The notes beneath the pieces were generated by a model. The model had not been told where the DNA came from. It was given only the letters and a program-made list of their open reading frames with translations, and did not search any database. Positions 7,654 to 16,011 of a DNA stretch of 64,000 nt are shown one piece after another (position 1 is the first letter of the stretch; every line of letters begins with the position of its first letter). Origin of the DNA: Clostridiales bacterium (GTDB taxonomy: Bacteria > Bacillota > Clostridia > Saccharofermentanales > Saccharofermentanaceae); contig JAFWPB010000016.1 in the NCBI GenBank assembly GCA_017545245.1, forward strand, positions 1 through 64,000. The letters are read 5' to 3'. The position numbers were made by a program, and so were the translations under genes.

Positions 7654-8445
7654 TCATTCATAAAGTTTCCTCGGGATCGGATCTGCCGAGATGCATAGAT
7701 CTCTGTCTGCGCGCTCCCACATCGTCTTAAGGATATCCGTCATTTTCCGGCAGTCGCATACATATACAAGTGCATTTCCGAGTTTACTATACGTCACCGC
7801 CCCAGCATATTCGAAAGCTTCTTTATAGTTTGGGTAATATTCGGAGACGCAACGGTCAGAGGCCGCCGTGTAGTGTGAGTGAAACGAAGGCGATTTCAGT
7901 TCACGCCCCTGATGGTCGATGATCGTGATCTCAAATGGATTCGGATTCAGACGGTCCGGGATCTTCAGGCGTTCATCCACCGAGTGAAGATACGTATTTC
8001 TCTCATGTCCGACACCGACCAGAAGGACTTTCCCTCCTTCTTCGTAGAGGCGGCTGATGCAGCTTCCGACAGGCGCCGGAGATCCACACTTCTCCTCTCC
8101 CTTTACAAACTCTTCCGCGCCTTTTCCGAAGACCGTGACAGAGTGGGTCGGATGCAGAGACCGTACGCCATCTTTTCGAAAAGCAGCGACCTCGGCAAGT
8201 GTTCCGATATCCGGCACCGTCGATCTGACATCGTAGTAGGGAGTATCTCTCCACACCTTATTCCAGGTGTGTGTCGGCACGATAAAGAGACCGTCTTTCA
8301 GGTATTCGCAGCAAGCATCGATCAGACCATCCGCCCCGTTCTCGATTTTCCCGATTGAACGGAGCGAACAGTGGATCGTGACCTTATCATCGTGTTTGAT
8401 TCCCGCCTCTTGAAGAAAACGGAATATATCGTCTCTGGTCACCAT
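7654..8445 (-). CDS. AAC(3)-family aminoglycoside N-acetyltransferase-like protein
   Basis: 263 residues, usual length for the AAC(3) family, which uses acetyl-CoA to acetylate a 3-amino group. Seen: MVTRDDIFRFLQEAGIKHDDKVTIHCSLRSIG (typical start), LFIVPTHTWNKVW, SLHPTHSVTVFGKGA (the conserved HPTHS around the catalytic His) and LLVGVGHERNTYLHSVDE. Chromosomal members in Firmicutes often have no proven resistance role, so this should not be read as a resistance determinant without testing. It overlaps or abuts the GNAT gene downstream. Its leader holds nested inverted repeats that include the ribosome site. Confidence 0.9.
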   Translation of the reverse strand: MVTRDDIFRFLQEAGIKHDDKVTIHCSLRSIGKIENGADGLIDACCEYLKDGLFIVPTHTWNKVWRDTPYYDVRSTVPDIGTLAEVAAFRKDGVRSLHPTHSVTVFGKGAEEFVKGEEKCGSPAPVGSCISRLYEEGGKVLLVGVGHERNTYLHSVDERLKIPDRLNPNPFEITIIDHQGRELKSPSFHSHYTAASDRCVSEYYPNYKEAFEYAGAVTYSKLGNALVYVCDCRKMTDILKTMWERADRDLCISADPIPRKLYE

Positions 8446-8459
8446 GTAAATTTTTCATC

Positions 8460-8516
8460 CTCCGCTGGTCAATAACATATCAGGTTGTTGACCTGATTAT
8501 ATCATTGTCAGCGGAG
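8460..8516 (-). promoter_or_regulatory. Nested inverted repeats in the leader of the AAC(3)-like gene
   Basis: An outer pair (CTCCGCTG at 8460-8467 with CAGCGGAG at 8509-8516) encloses an inner pair (ATCAGGT at 8479-8485 with ACCTGAT at 8491-8497, 5-base loop). On the minus strand a TATAAT (8502-8497) overlaps the inner repeat. The outer repeat arm nearest the gene contains the GGAGG that probably serves the AAC(3)-like start. The inner repeat could be an operator at the transcription start; alternatively the leader RNA could hide the ribosome site. Confidence 0.45.
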
Positions 8517-8624
8517 AATTCAGAGATACCGGCAATATAAGATGATTCTCGTACCTGGGAACGAAGATCATACTCGTCGATTTATCAGGCCCTCTCATCC
8601 AGGACCTTCTGTACTCTGCTACGT

Positions 8625-9392
8625 TTATTTCTTCAGATACTTCTCGATCGTGGTCTGTTCCACGATCTCTTTTCCGAGAAGTGTGATCGCCTGCTTCGGG
8701 CAGCGGTTGATGCACCGGTAGCACATCGTGCATTTCCCCTCCGCTACCGCAAGCTTTCCATTTATATGAATATTTCCGAGCGGACAGATCTTCTCGCAGA
8801 GCCCGCAGCCGATACATTTATCTGCATTGATCTTAAGTTTCGACGAATATTTCTTCGTCATATGTCCGAAGTAGAGCCTCTGTCCGAGAAATCCCGCCAG
8901 ACGGTAGAAGATCCCTAAGCCCTCTTTGGTCGGTTTTCCTTTCCTGTATGCTTTTGCGGACCGGCGGATCTTCTCCTCGGACTCCCGGATATTCGCCAAA
9001 TTCTTCTCAAACGGGCGCTTCAGTGCTTTTTCATCGGCAATACTGTCCGGCATCTTCAGATGAAGTCCACCCACGATCACAGCCCCGTATTTCTGAAGAT
9101 ATCTTCCGAGAATACCGGATCCGTCACCGCTGAAAAGCCCCATCGTGGCAATCACAAAGATCTTCTTCCCGCTCCAGATCCCTCTGTTTTCATCGATAAA
9201 GTCACGGACAAACTTCGGAACGGTACTATACTGTACCGGATAGGAAAAGACGATCTCTTCCGCTTCACGGATCTTCTCGCGAACGCATTCATCCTCAATC
9301 GAGAAGGCGCTTCCTTCATATCCGCACTCTTTGCAGAAGAGCTCTGCCGCATATCGGGAATTACCTGTCCCGCTAAAATATACACCAATCAT
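8625..9392 (-). CDS. EFR1-family ferredoxin: flavodoxin domain plus two 4Fe-4S clusters
   Basis: About 255 residues from the ATG at 9392 (a GTG five codons earlier is weaker). Residues ~1-145 are flavodoxin-like: IGVYFSGTGNSRYAAELF binds FMN phosphate, and IVFSYPVQYSTVPKFVRDF follows. Residues ~190-245 carry two 4Fe-4S motifs, CIGCGLCEKICP and CTMCYRCINRCP. This is the architecture named EFR1 in Clostridia, a soluble electron carrier or reductase. The gene stands alone between the AAC(3) pair and the P-loop gene. Partners are not evident. Confidence 0.93.
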   Translation of the reverse strand: MIGVYFSGTGNSRYAAELFCKECGYEGSAFSIEDECVREKIREAEEIVFSYPVQYSTVPKFVRDFIDENRGIWSGKKIFVIATMGLFSGDGSGILGRYLQKYGAVIVGGLHLKMPDSIADEKALKRPFEKNLANIRESEEKIRRSAKAYRKGKPTKEGLGIFYRLAGFLGQRLYFGHMTKKYSSKLKINADKCIGCGLCEKICPLGNIHINGKLAVAEGKCTMCYRCINRCPKQAITLLGKEIVEQTTIEKYLKK

Positions 9393-9440
9393 TGATTCTA
9401 CTGCCACCAGTTTTCATAATCTTCCTATGTAATGATCACA

Positions 9441-10082
9441 TTATAACCCGAAAACCTCGTCTATGAGTGCGGCGGTCTGCTCGATCGTTCGGTTCTCATC
9501 ACGATGAATAACAGCAAATCCGGAGTTCAGAAGTGTATCATAGGCTTCCTGCGAACAGATCAGTTCCAGTCCTTTTCGATAATTCGCCAGTGCCGCTTCC
9601 GGATCCGGTTCTTCCAGCATCAGCTTATACAGGAACTGTTTCTCCGGGTCCGGACGGTCGAAGAAACGATGGATCGAGATCTGCGGATCCGAAAGAAGGA
9701 CGACGACATGGTTCTTCGGCGTGATCACAGAAAGGTCATCCAGGCTGATATTCGTATCCACAAATACGGGCTTTCCTTTACTGCAGATGTCAGGTAGCAT
9801 GCGAAGTTCGAGGATTCCGCTTTCTCTCTTGGCGCCATCGATCCAGTCTTTATATTCCTGCGGAGAACGGCGGATAAAATCATGCCAGTCCACCAGATCG
9901 CGGGTATACGTCAGACAAGGAAACTCTTCTTTATCCAGTTCTCCCGGATAGTTATCGTGATAGTTTTCCTCACAAGCTATCCCGTTATGCTTCTTTGCAA
10001 GTTCTTTTACCATCGTGGACTTCCCGGCATAGGAAGTACCGATTACAAAATATGCGTTTTCAAAAAATAATTGTTTATCCAT
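9441..10082 (-). CDS. P-loop NTPase / kinase-like protein
   Basis: 213 residues; start follows AAGGGG. The N-terminus has a Walker A motif, GTSYAGKSTMVKELAKKH, as in small-molecule kinases and AAA-like proteins. A Walker-B-like GKPVFVDTNIS lies near residue 110, with HVVVLLSDP after it, and a lid-like region HRFFDRPDPEKQF. No membrane segment. It resembles uncharacterised nucleoside- or shikimate-kinase-like proteins of Firmicutes. Substrate unknown. Confidence 0.82.
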   Translation of the reverse strand: MDKQLFFENAYFVIGTSYAGKSTMVKELAKKHNGIACEENYHDNYPGELDKEEFPCLTYTRDLVDWHDFIRRSPQEYKDWIDGAKRESGILELRMLPDICSKGKPVFVDTNISLDDLSVITPKNHVVVLLSDPQISIHRFFDRPDPEKQFLYKLMLEEPDPEAALANYRKGLELICSQEAYDTLLNSGFAVIHRDENRTIEQTAALIDEVFGL

Positions 10083-10125
10083 TTACAATCCCCTTGCGAA
10101 TGCCGAACGATATGTCGAAATATAA

Positions 10126-10161
10126 AACTTAGTCCGAACAGTTCTCCATCCGAACTAAGTT
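10126..10161 (-). terminator. Possible terminator after the PfkB gene
   Basis: On the minus strand AACTTAGT pairs with ACTAAGTT across a 20-base loop (which itself holds a short GAAC/GTTC hairpin), followed by TTATATTT. It is about 120 bases beyond the PfkB stop. The stem is AT-rich and only 8 bp, so it is a weak terminator or merely a palindrome. Confidence 0.35.
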
Positions 10162-10279
10162 GAGTATATCATCTCATCACATTGCCGAGAAACAGCTTCG
10201 TAGTATAAAAGAATCAGTGATTCATCTTTCGAATATGCCATATTCTATTACTAGCTTCCGTATATACCTCGCAATAGAA

Positions 10280-11521
10280 TCACGTATCGCTCAGTAGTTT
10301 CTCCACTTCTTCCTTGGAAGGAACAGAAGGGATCCCGCCCCGTTTCTGTACGCACAAAGCGGCAACCGCATTACCTGTCCGTGCACATCTTACCAGTTCT
10401 TCCCAGTTCATCTCTTCTATATCTGCTCCATTAGACAGCCACCGGCTTATGAACCCGCCCCAGAAAGAATCCCCCGCTCCAGTCGTGTCGACACTTTTTA
10501 CTCGGAACGCTTCCACGCGCTCTTTTCTGTCTTTTCTTGCGATCAGGACCCCCTTGCTTCCGAGAGTGATGGCCACAAATCTTGGTCCCATAGCCAATAA
10601 ACGGTCTGCCGCCTCCTCAAGATCAGCAGAACCTGTAAGAAGGGTACTTTCTTCATCCGAGACTTTCAGAATATCTGCAAGAGGAATCGCAGAGCGCATC
10701 ACTTCGACCGCACTTTTTTCATTCTCCCACAGGGACGGACGGTAATTCGGATCATAAGAGATTACCGCGCCACTATTTTTTGCTGTTTTCACTGCTTCCC
10801 ACGTTGCGCTTTTGGAAGGTTCATCAGTTAAAGACAGAGAACCAAAATGGAATATTCTGCAGTTGGAAAGTATTTTCCGATCGAGTTCTTCGTTTCGGAG
10901 CATCGTGTCCGCGCCCGGCTTTCTTGAAAAGGAAAATGTCCGCTCACCATTTGTATCGAGTCCGACAAAAGCCAGGGTCGTAAACTGTTTGGGATCCATG
11001 ATCACCGATCGGGTATCGATTCCCTCTTTTTCCAGCGTTTCAATCAGAAAACGGCCGTGCATATCCTCGCCGACTTTCCCTATAAACGCTGTCTTATAAC
11101 CAAAATGGCTCACCGCAGTGAGAAGATTCGCTGGTGCTCCGCCCGGATTCTGCTCAAAAAGCTTCATTCCATCCGCACTTTTTCCCGACTCCGTAAAATC
11201 GATCAGTAATTCACCCAGAGCTACTACATCGTACCGTTCCGCCTTGATTATTTCCAGCACACGTCTTTCACGATCGATCATGACTTCATTGAAAAAGCAC
11301 TCACTCCGGTACTCTTTGTTGACCCGGATGGCTTCATCGATATCCACATAGCGAAGCTCAAATCCTGCCTTCGCCTCGTAATCATCAAGATGCTGCTTTC
11401 CCTGCAGAGTCTTGGTTTGGCACCGGAAGACCTTATTACAGCCTTCATAATCCTTAAGATCAATCTCATATAAACGTCTCATTCCTGATTCTTCTACCTT
11501 CTCAAACTTGCTGATGTTCAT
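10280..11521 (-). CDS. PfkB-family sugar kinase (fructokinase-like) with an N-terminal extension
   Basis: 413 residues, about 90 more than usual. Residues ~97-410 are a ribokinase/PfkB kinase: YDVVALGELLIDFTE, NPGGAPANLLTAVSHFGYKTAFIGKVGEDMHG, then the ATP/anion-hole motif DTTGAGDSFWGGF with the catalytic Asp. It phosphorylates a sugar, probably fructose or a related ketose. Residues 1-~95 (YEIDLKDYEGCNKVFRCQT...YVDIDEAIRVNKEYRSECFF) match nothing I recognise. The ATG at 11521 overlaps the TGA of the hybrid histidine kinase (ATGA), so translation of the two is coupled. This pairs a membrane sensor with a sugar kinase. Confidence 0.92.
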   Translation of the reverse strand: MNISKFEKVEESGMRRLYEIDLKDYEGCNKVFRCQTKTLQGKQHLDDYEAKAGFELRYVDIDEAIRVNKEYRSECFFNEVMIDRERRVLEIIKAERYDVVALGELLIDFTESGKSADGMKLFEQNPGGAPANLLTAVSHFGYKTAFIGKVGEDMHGRFLIETLEKEGIDTRSVIMDPKQFTTLAFVGLDTNGERTFSFSRKPGADTMLRNEELDRKILSNCRIFHFGSLSLTDEPSKSATWEAVKTAKNSGAVISYDPNYRPSLWENEKSAVEVMRSAIPLADILKVSDEESTLLTGSADLEEAADRLLAMGPRFVAITLGSKGVLIARKDRKERVEAFRVKSVDTTGAGDSFWGGFISRWLSNGADIEEMNWEELVRCARTGNAVAALCVQKRGGIPSVPSKEEVEKLLSDT

Positions 11522-13815
11522 TCATGGGATTCCGGCAAAAACTCCAACACTTCGTCATCTTCGGCGTCGTTCTCCAAGTCCTGCGGCGTCACTTTTACTG
11601 TTTTTTCAATAGCGAAAAGCACTTGCTCATATTCTTTTACGAAAGCATCGTGGTGGGAAAGAACATACTCCACGTCTTCTTTACCGCATGCTGTTTCCAG
11701 CTCCTGCGCAAGTTTTCCCGTTCTCTCTGCGCCAATCGTCCGGGAAGAACTTTTCAGAGCATGGATCAGGATCTCATAGTTCTTCAGATCGCGGCTTTCA
11801 AGGTATTCCTTCAACCCGGATTTCTTCTCATCTGCATCCTTAACATACTCAAGAAGGATCGACCGGTAGAAAGCTTCGTCCGAAGCACAGTGGGACAGTC
11901 CTTTTGCCGTATCAATACCATTATCGCGAAGGATATCCAAATAGGAGTCTTCACCCTTTGAATGGTTGTCATCGCTGGGTTTTCCCTCTTCCGTCACAAG
12001 CTCGATCTTCTCTTTCGGGATATATTTTCTCAGCATCGACTCCAGATATGTGCTGTCGATCGGTTTGGTAAGATAATCGTTAAAGCCTTTAGACAGATAT
12101 CTCTCCCGTGCTCCCACTACGGCATCGGCGGTAAGACAGATTACAGGAGTGTCGATATTCGGCCCTTCACTATGACTCTTGATTGCACGAAGCGCTTCCT
12201 CACCGTCCATTTCCGGCATTCTCTGGTCCATGAGGATCACATCGTACTTATTGGCCAGTGCCAGTTCTACCGATTCTTTTCCTCCAGACGCCGTATCAAT
12301 GTTCACAAGGGTATCTTTAAGGAACTCCGTAGCCACAACAAGATTCATCTTCGTATCATCAACGATAAGGATCCTGGCCTTCGGCGCACGGAAACTCTCA
12401 TGATATGCCTTTTTCTCTCCAATGCCCTTTTCAAATTTTTCTGCCAGATCGCCTACAGGCTCTTCTGAAAGAACGACCTGAGGAATAGTGATCGTAAATG
12501 TGGATCCGGAACCATAAGTGCTTTCAACCTTCACTTCGCCGTCCATCATGTCCAAAAGCATTTTTGTAATCGCCAGACCAAGACCAGTACCTTCTTTTGT
12601 ACTGTTTTTCTCCAGATCCACTCTTTCAAATTTACCAAAAAGTTTTCCGATGTTTTCTTTGCTGATACCGATACCCGTATCGGATACTTCAACGACCAGC
12701 TCTATGACCTTTTCTCCATCCTGGGAGATTTCAGGTATACTTCCGTTCACCTTGAAAGTGACACTTCCCTGATCTGTATACTTTACAGCGTTGTTCAGTA
12801 TGTTCGTGATGACCTGTCTAACGCGTACCACATCTCCGAAGAGACGGTCCGGCAGTTTCTCATCTACTTTCGTTACGAATGTCAGATTCTTCTCTTTCGC
12901 CTTAAAGTAGATCATATTGCTGACGTCGTTGATCAGAGAACTCAACTGGTACTCCACCTCAACGATGTCCATCTTTCCTTCTTCGATTTTTGTAAAATCA
13001 AGAATATCGTTGATGATGGAAAGAAGATTACTGCCGGCGCTATCTACATTGCCGGAATAATGCCTGATCTTTCTGAACACTTCGTGATATACAGCAGGAT
13101 CCGTGTCAGAAAGCTTTTCTGCTTTTGCGGATTCCCGAAGGATCATCTCATTCATACCAAGAACTGCATTGATCGGAGTGCGGATCTCGTGGCTGGTATT
13201 TGCCAGGAAGTCTGTCTTCGCTTCACTCGCGCGCTTTGCCTCTTCGAGAGCTTTGTCCTGCCTGATCTTGGCTTTGACCGTCTCATACTGAGCAAGTCCG
13301 CACAAGATGACGTTTACCAGATACATCATGGGAAGACGCGAATAATAGGCATCCGGGAAACGGTACCCCATCTCGCGAAGTGGTGTATTCATATACACGA
13401 CCATGATCAGAAAGAATACCGTATTAAAGTACAAGCCATACGAAAGATTGAAAAAATAGAAAACAACAGGCACTGCAAGGAAGAAAAGAAATATACTCGT
13501 TCCACTCGATCCACCTGTATAAAGGAAAAAGGAAAAAGTGATCCAGTACACGAAACACTGGATATTGATGGCAAGATGCATCAGCCATCTTCGCTTTTTC
13601 TTTCCGAATTTGCAGATTGAGAAATTCACAATGGCAATAGCTGTCATGACTGCACAGAACAATGCATATCGCGCAACCACAAGATTTCCACGGAAATAAT
13701 TATCGATACAAAGGTAAAGGCAGAAAGGAACGACCATCGAATACAAGATAATACTCAGCGTCAGATTGACGGTAACGTAACGTTCATCGATGTGAAATTT
13801 TCTCTTCTCGCCCAT
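11518..13815 (-). CDS. Membrane hybrid sensor histidine kinase (TM-HisKA-HATPase-REC-Hpt)
   Basis: 765 residues. Five or six membrane segments in residues ~12-178 with no large outside domain. HisKA with HEIRTPINAVLGMNEMI (~210, phospho-His), HATPase with NNAVKYT, DTGIGISKENIGKLF and GTGLGLAI (~340-440). REC ~480-600: VDDTKMN, ILMDQRMPEMDG (phospho-Asp), LTADAV, YLTKPI. Hpt ~625-745: IHALKSSSRTIGAERTGKLAQELE. A full phosphorelay in one protein, which needs a separate output regulator that is not seen here. It ends in an acidic tail DDEVLEFLPE also found on two kinases at 38-46 kb. Its TGA overlaps the ATG of the PfkB gene. Confidence 0.95.
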   Translation of the reverse strand: MGEKRKFHIDERYVTVNLTLSIILYSMVVPFCLYLCIDNYFRGNLVVARYALFCAVMTAIAIVNFSICKFGKKKRRWLMHLAINIQCFVYWITFSFFLYTGGSSGTSIFLFFLAVPVVFYFFNLSYGLYFNTVFFLIMVVYMNTPLREMGYRFPDAYYSRLPMMYLVNVILCGLAQYETVKAKIRQDKALEEAKRASEAKTDFLANTSHEIRTPINAVLGMNEMILRESAKAEKLSDTDPAVYHEVFRKIRHYSGNVDSAGSNLLSIINDILDFTKIEEGKMDIVEVEYQLSSLINDVSNMIYFKAKEKNLTFVTKVDEKLPDRLFGDVVRVRQVITNILNNAVKYTDQGSVTFKVNGSIPEISQDGEKVIELVVEVSDTGIGISKENIGKLFGKFERVDLEKNSTKEGTGLGLAITKMLLDMMDGEVKVESTYGSGSTFTITIPQVVLSEEPVGDLAEKFEKGIGEKKAYHESFRAPKARILIVDDTKMNLVVATEFLKDTLVNIDTASGGKESVELALANKYDVILMDQRMPEMDGEEALRAIKSHSEGPNIDTPVICLTADAVVGARERYLSKGFNDYLTKPIDSTYLESMLRKYIPKEKIELVTEEGKPSDDNHSKGEDSYLDILRDNGIDTAKGLSHCASDEAFYRSILLEYVKDADEKKSGLKEYLESRDLKNYEILIHALKSSSRTIGAERTGKLAQELETACGKEDVEYVLSHHDAFVKEYEQVLFAIEKTVKVTPQDLENDAEDDEVLEFLPESHE

Positions 13816-13891
13816 ATTCCCACCCCGAGTTGAAAGAAAATCCTGGTCTCTTATGTCAATCTTTCAATGCCAATTTACATTCTATCATAAT

Positions 13892-14494
13892 TCACTTTTG
13901 CTCGTCTGCAAATTCTTCCGGAAAGAATAAAGGGTTCTGTCCAAGATTGGTTTGGTTCATGATCTTTTTGAAAAGGACCAGCATTTCTTCCGGCGTCTTC
14001 TGATCTTCTTCAGTAAGCCATTGCCGCAGGATCGTATAGGAAGAAGTCCAAAGCATGTTCGCTACCAGCCGGCATTCAGAATTATCTTTCAGATTCAAAC
14101 GCTTTTTGTAATCTATGGACGAAAAATATGTATAAAGAAAGAATTTCTCAGAAACCTGTTTCAGATACTGGTCCGCCCCAGCCGCCAGAACGACATTCAG
14201 ATTACTCCTCGTTTCATATAAAAACTTGAGAACGCTCAGAACACGATCATCATAAGACAGACCATTGTTTTCGTTGTAGATCTCATATATTTTTTTCGCA
14301 TGTTCCATACCCGCTTCAATCAGGATGTCTTTGGGCATTTCATAATGGTTGTAGAATGTAGCACGGTTGACTCTCGCTTCACGACAGAGCTCCGTGACCG
14401 TGATCCGGTCGATTTTCTTCTTTTTCATGCACTTTTCAAGGCCACTGCGAAGCAACTGTTTAGTTATAGCGACTCGGACATTTTCGTTTTCCAT
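13892..14494 (-). CDS. TetR-family transcriptional regulator
   Basis: About 200 residues from the ATG at 14494, preceded by TTGGAG; the longer frame upstream has no ribosome site. N-terminal HTH: VRVAITKQLLRSGLEKCMKKKKIDRITVTELCREARVNRATFYNHYEMPKDIL. The C-terminal half is helical with YTILRQWLTEEDQKTPEEM, as in the TetR group that resembles the DhaS-type regulators. The promoter upstream carries a perfect palindrome, so it probably represses itself. A terminator separates it from the flavoprotein operon, so other targets are unknown. Confidence 0.9.
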   Translation of the reverse strand: MENENVRVAITKQLLRSGLEKCMKKKKIDRITVTELCREARVNRATFYNHYEMPKDILIEAGMEHAKKIYEIYNENNGLSYDDRVLSVLKFLYETRSNLNVVLAAGADQYLKQVSEKFFLYTYFSSIDYKKRLNLKDNSECRLVANMLWTSSYTILRQWLTEEDQKTPEEMLVLFKKIMNQTNLGQNPLFFPEEFADEQK

Positions 14495-14592
14495 ATTTAT
14501 GCTCCAATCAAAATGCTTGTTTTTCCAAAGCGAAGTATACACATTTCCCGAATCTGTTGATTTCACAACACATTCCGCACATTTGCCGATTG

Positions 14593-14639
14593 TATAATCG
14601 ACACCTGTCGATTATAATCTGAAGCAAGGAATGAAGCAA
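14593..14639 (-). promoter_or_regulatory. TetR promoter with a perfect 11-bp-arm palindrome
   Basis: Minus strand: -35 TTGCTT (14639-14634), 17 bases, -10 TATAAT (14616-14611). The -10 is the first arm of a palindrome spanning 14593-14616: TATAATCGACA, two central bases, then TGTCGATTATA, with no mismatch. A dimeric repressor bound here would cover the -10 and start point. The TetR ATG lies about 100 bases downstream, so self-repression is the simplest reading. Confidence 0.75.
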
Positions 14640-14661
14640 TAGCATTCCACAATATGCCTAA

Positions 14662-14702
14662 AAAAACACATCCTGCAGATCCAACATGCAGAATGTGTTT
14701 TT
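14662..14702 (-). terminator. Terminator of the nitroreductase-cyclase-flavoprotein operon
   Basis: On the minus strand a 16-bp stem with one mismatch (arms 14702-14687 and 14677-14662, core CATTCTGCA/TGCAGGATG) is followed by a run of seven T. It begins about 30 bases past the flavoprotein stop. Confidence 0.8.
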
Positions 14703-14732
14703 AATTATGTGAGGAGAGGAAATCTAAAAAAC

Positions 14733-15362
14733 TTATCTTGTAAAATTCGTCCAGACACGGTCCTCTTCTGCAGGAAGTCCCACTTCCTTTTTTCCGAGTG
14801 CAATACTCTTCATGAGAAACACCATATTTCTGGCCAGGACACGCATGACCTGTCTGCCCTCATCATCGACCTTCCCTTCACCCGGTTCCCAACCGTAGAT
14901 GTTGTTCCAGTACTGACTTGTCGCAACAGGCATATTGCAGAGCGTGAAAAACTTATTCAATTCATCGAAAGTAGCTGTACAGCCGGAACGTCTTGCGCTC
15001 ACAACACTTGCCCCGACTTTCAGGCTCTTATCGAATGATGTACTGTAGAACAGTCTTTGCAACGCCGACATTAAAGTACCATTTGCCGAACCGTAATAAA
15101 CCGGAGATCCGATCACCAGTCCGTCCGCCTGCTCAAACTTCACGGCAAGTTCATTGACAATGTCATTGAAGACACACTTATGATTCTTCCTGCAGGTCTC
15201 GCAGGCGATACAGCCACGGATATCCATTTTCCCGAGAAGGATATTCTCGAACTCCACATCGTTTTCTGAAAAAACCTGCTCCATCTCACGGAACGCCAAC
15301 GCGATATTACCGCTTTCTCTCGGACTTCCGTTTAACATCAATACTTTCAGTTTGTTGCCCAT
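14733..15362 (-). CDS. Flavodoxin-family NAD(P)H-dependent FMN reductase (iron-sulfur-flavoprotein-like)
   Basis: About 209 residues from the ATG at 15362, preceded by TGGAGTG. Flavodoxin-like fold: VLMLNGSPRESGNIALAF (FMN phosphate loop), CIACETCRKNHKCVFND (cysteine-rich segment as in iron-sulfur flavoproteins, with fewer spaced Cys than a full cluster site), and GLVIGSPVYYGSANGTLMSALQRLFYS. Reduces quinones, azo compounds or Fe-S partners using FMN. Third gene of an operon after a nitroreductase and a cyclase-family hydrolase, followed by a strong terminator. Confidence 0.9.
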   Translation of the reverse strand: MGNKLKVLMLNGSPRESGNIALAFREMEQVFSENDVEFENILLGKMDIRGCIACETCRKNHKCVFNDIVNELAVKFEQADGLVIGSPVYYGSANGTLMSALQRLFYSTSFDKSLKVGASVVSARRSGCTATFDELNKFFTLCNMPVATSQYWNNIYGWEPGEGKVDDEGRQVMRVLARNMVFLMKSIALGKKEVGLPAEEDRVWTNFTR

Positions 15363-15387
15363 ATTATTCACTCCATTACAAAAGCAC

Positions 15388-15987
15388 TTATTCTTCGATT
15401 TTGATCAGTGTGGCCCGGCATGGTGCGCCTTCCGCCCCGCCAAGATTGAGCGGCGCAGCGTGAAGAAGATACACACCCTCAGGAACTTCGGAAAGTCTTA
15501 TCCCCTCGAGCAGAACGATTTCCGCGCCCAGCATGATCAGATGTACTTCCATCGGCGCCATAAGAGGTCCGACTGTCTGGGATTCATTTCCATAAAGAAG
15601 GATCCCTGCCTGCGCAAAGACATTCGCCGCTTCCGGTGTAACCGTAACATCGCCTTTTACCAGGATCCGTTCAGCAGCACGCTTGTCACAAGCTTTGGCC
15701 TTTTCCAGAATGCATTGGGCATCTGACGCGGACAAATTTCCGTTATGTTCTGCCACATACGCATATCCGATAAACCTTTTCAAATCGACCTCATCGATCT
15801 TCTTTCCATCGTTAAGAAAGTGGTACGGCGCATCGACATGGGTTCCGTTATGCGCACACATATGAAGCGCGCTGAGATTACATACCGCGCCATCCTCAAT
15901 TCTCAATTTGATCTCTTTTTCGGGGGACGGATCTCCGGGATACACTTCGCATCCGAAGACTTCCTGTGAAATATCGTAAATCTTCAT
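15388..15987 (-). CDS. Cyclase-family metal-dependent hydrolase (kynurenine formamidase-like)
   Basis: About 199 residues from the ATG at 15987, preceded by TTAGGAG. Cyclase/KynB fold: YDISQEVFGCEVYPGDPSPE at the start and the metal-binding CAHNGTHVDAPYHFL (HxGTHxDxPxHF motif), then GVYLLHAAPLNLGGAEGAPCRATLIKIEE at the end. Family members hydrolyse formamides or cyclic amides with a zinc or manganese pair. It starts 24 bases after the nitroreductase. The presence of a nitroreductase and a flavin reductase suggests detoxification or aromatic-compound metabolism, but the substrate is not known. Confidence 0.92.
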   Translation of the reverse strand: MKIYDISQEVFGCEVYPGDPSPEKEIKLRIEDGAVCNLSALHMCAHNGTHVDAPYHFLNDGKKIDEVDLKRFIGYAYVAEHNGNLSASDAQCILEKAKACDKRAAERILVKGDVTVTPEAANVFAQAGILLYGNESQTVGPLMAPMEVHLIMLGAEIVLLEGIRLSEVPEGVYLLHAAPLNLGGAEGAPCRATLIKIEE

Positions 15988-16011
15988 AAAGACTCCTAAC
16001 GCCGATCCCAA

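Noticed and set aside
7654..8445. Reading the AAC(3)-like gene as an acquired resistance determinant
   Set aside because: No mobile element, integron or resistance neighbour is present, and chromosomal AAC(3)-like proteins of Firmicutes often have other roles.
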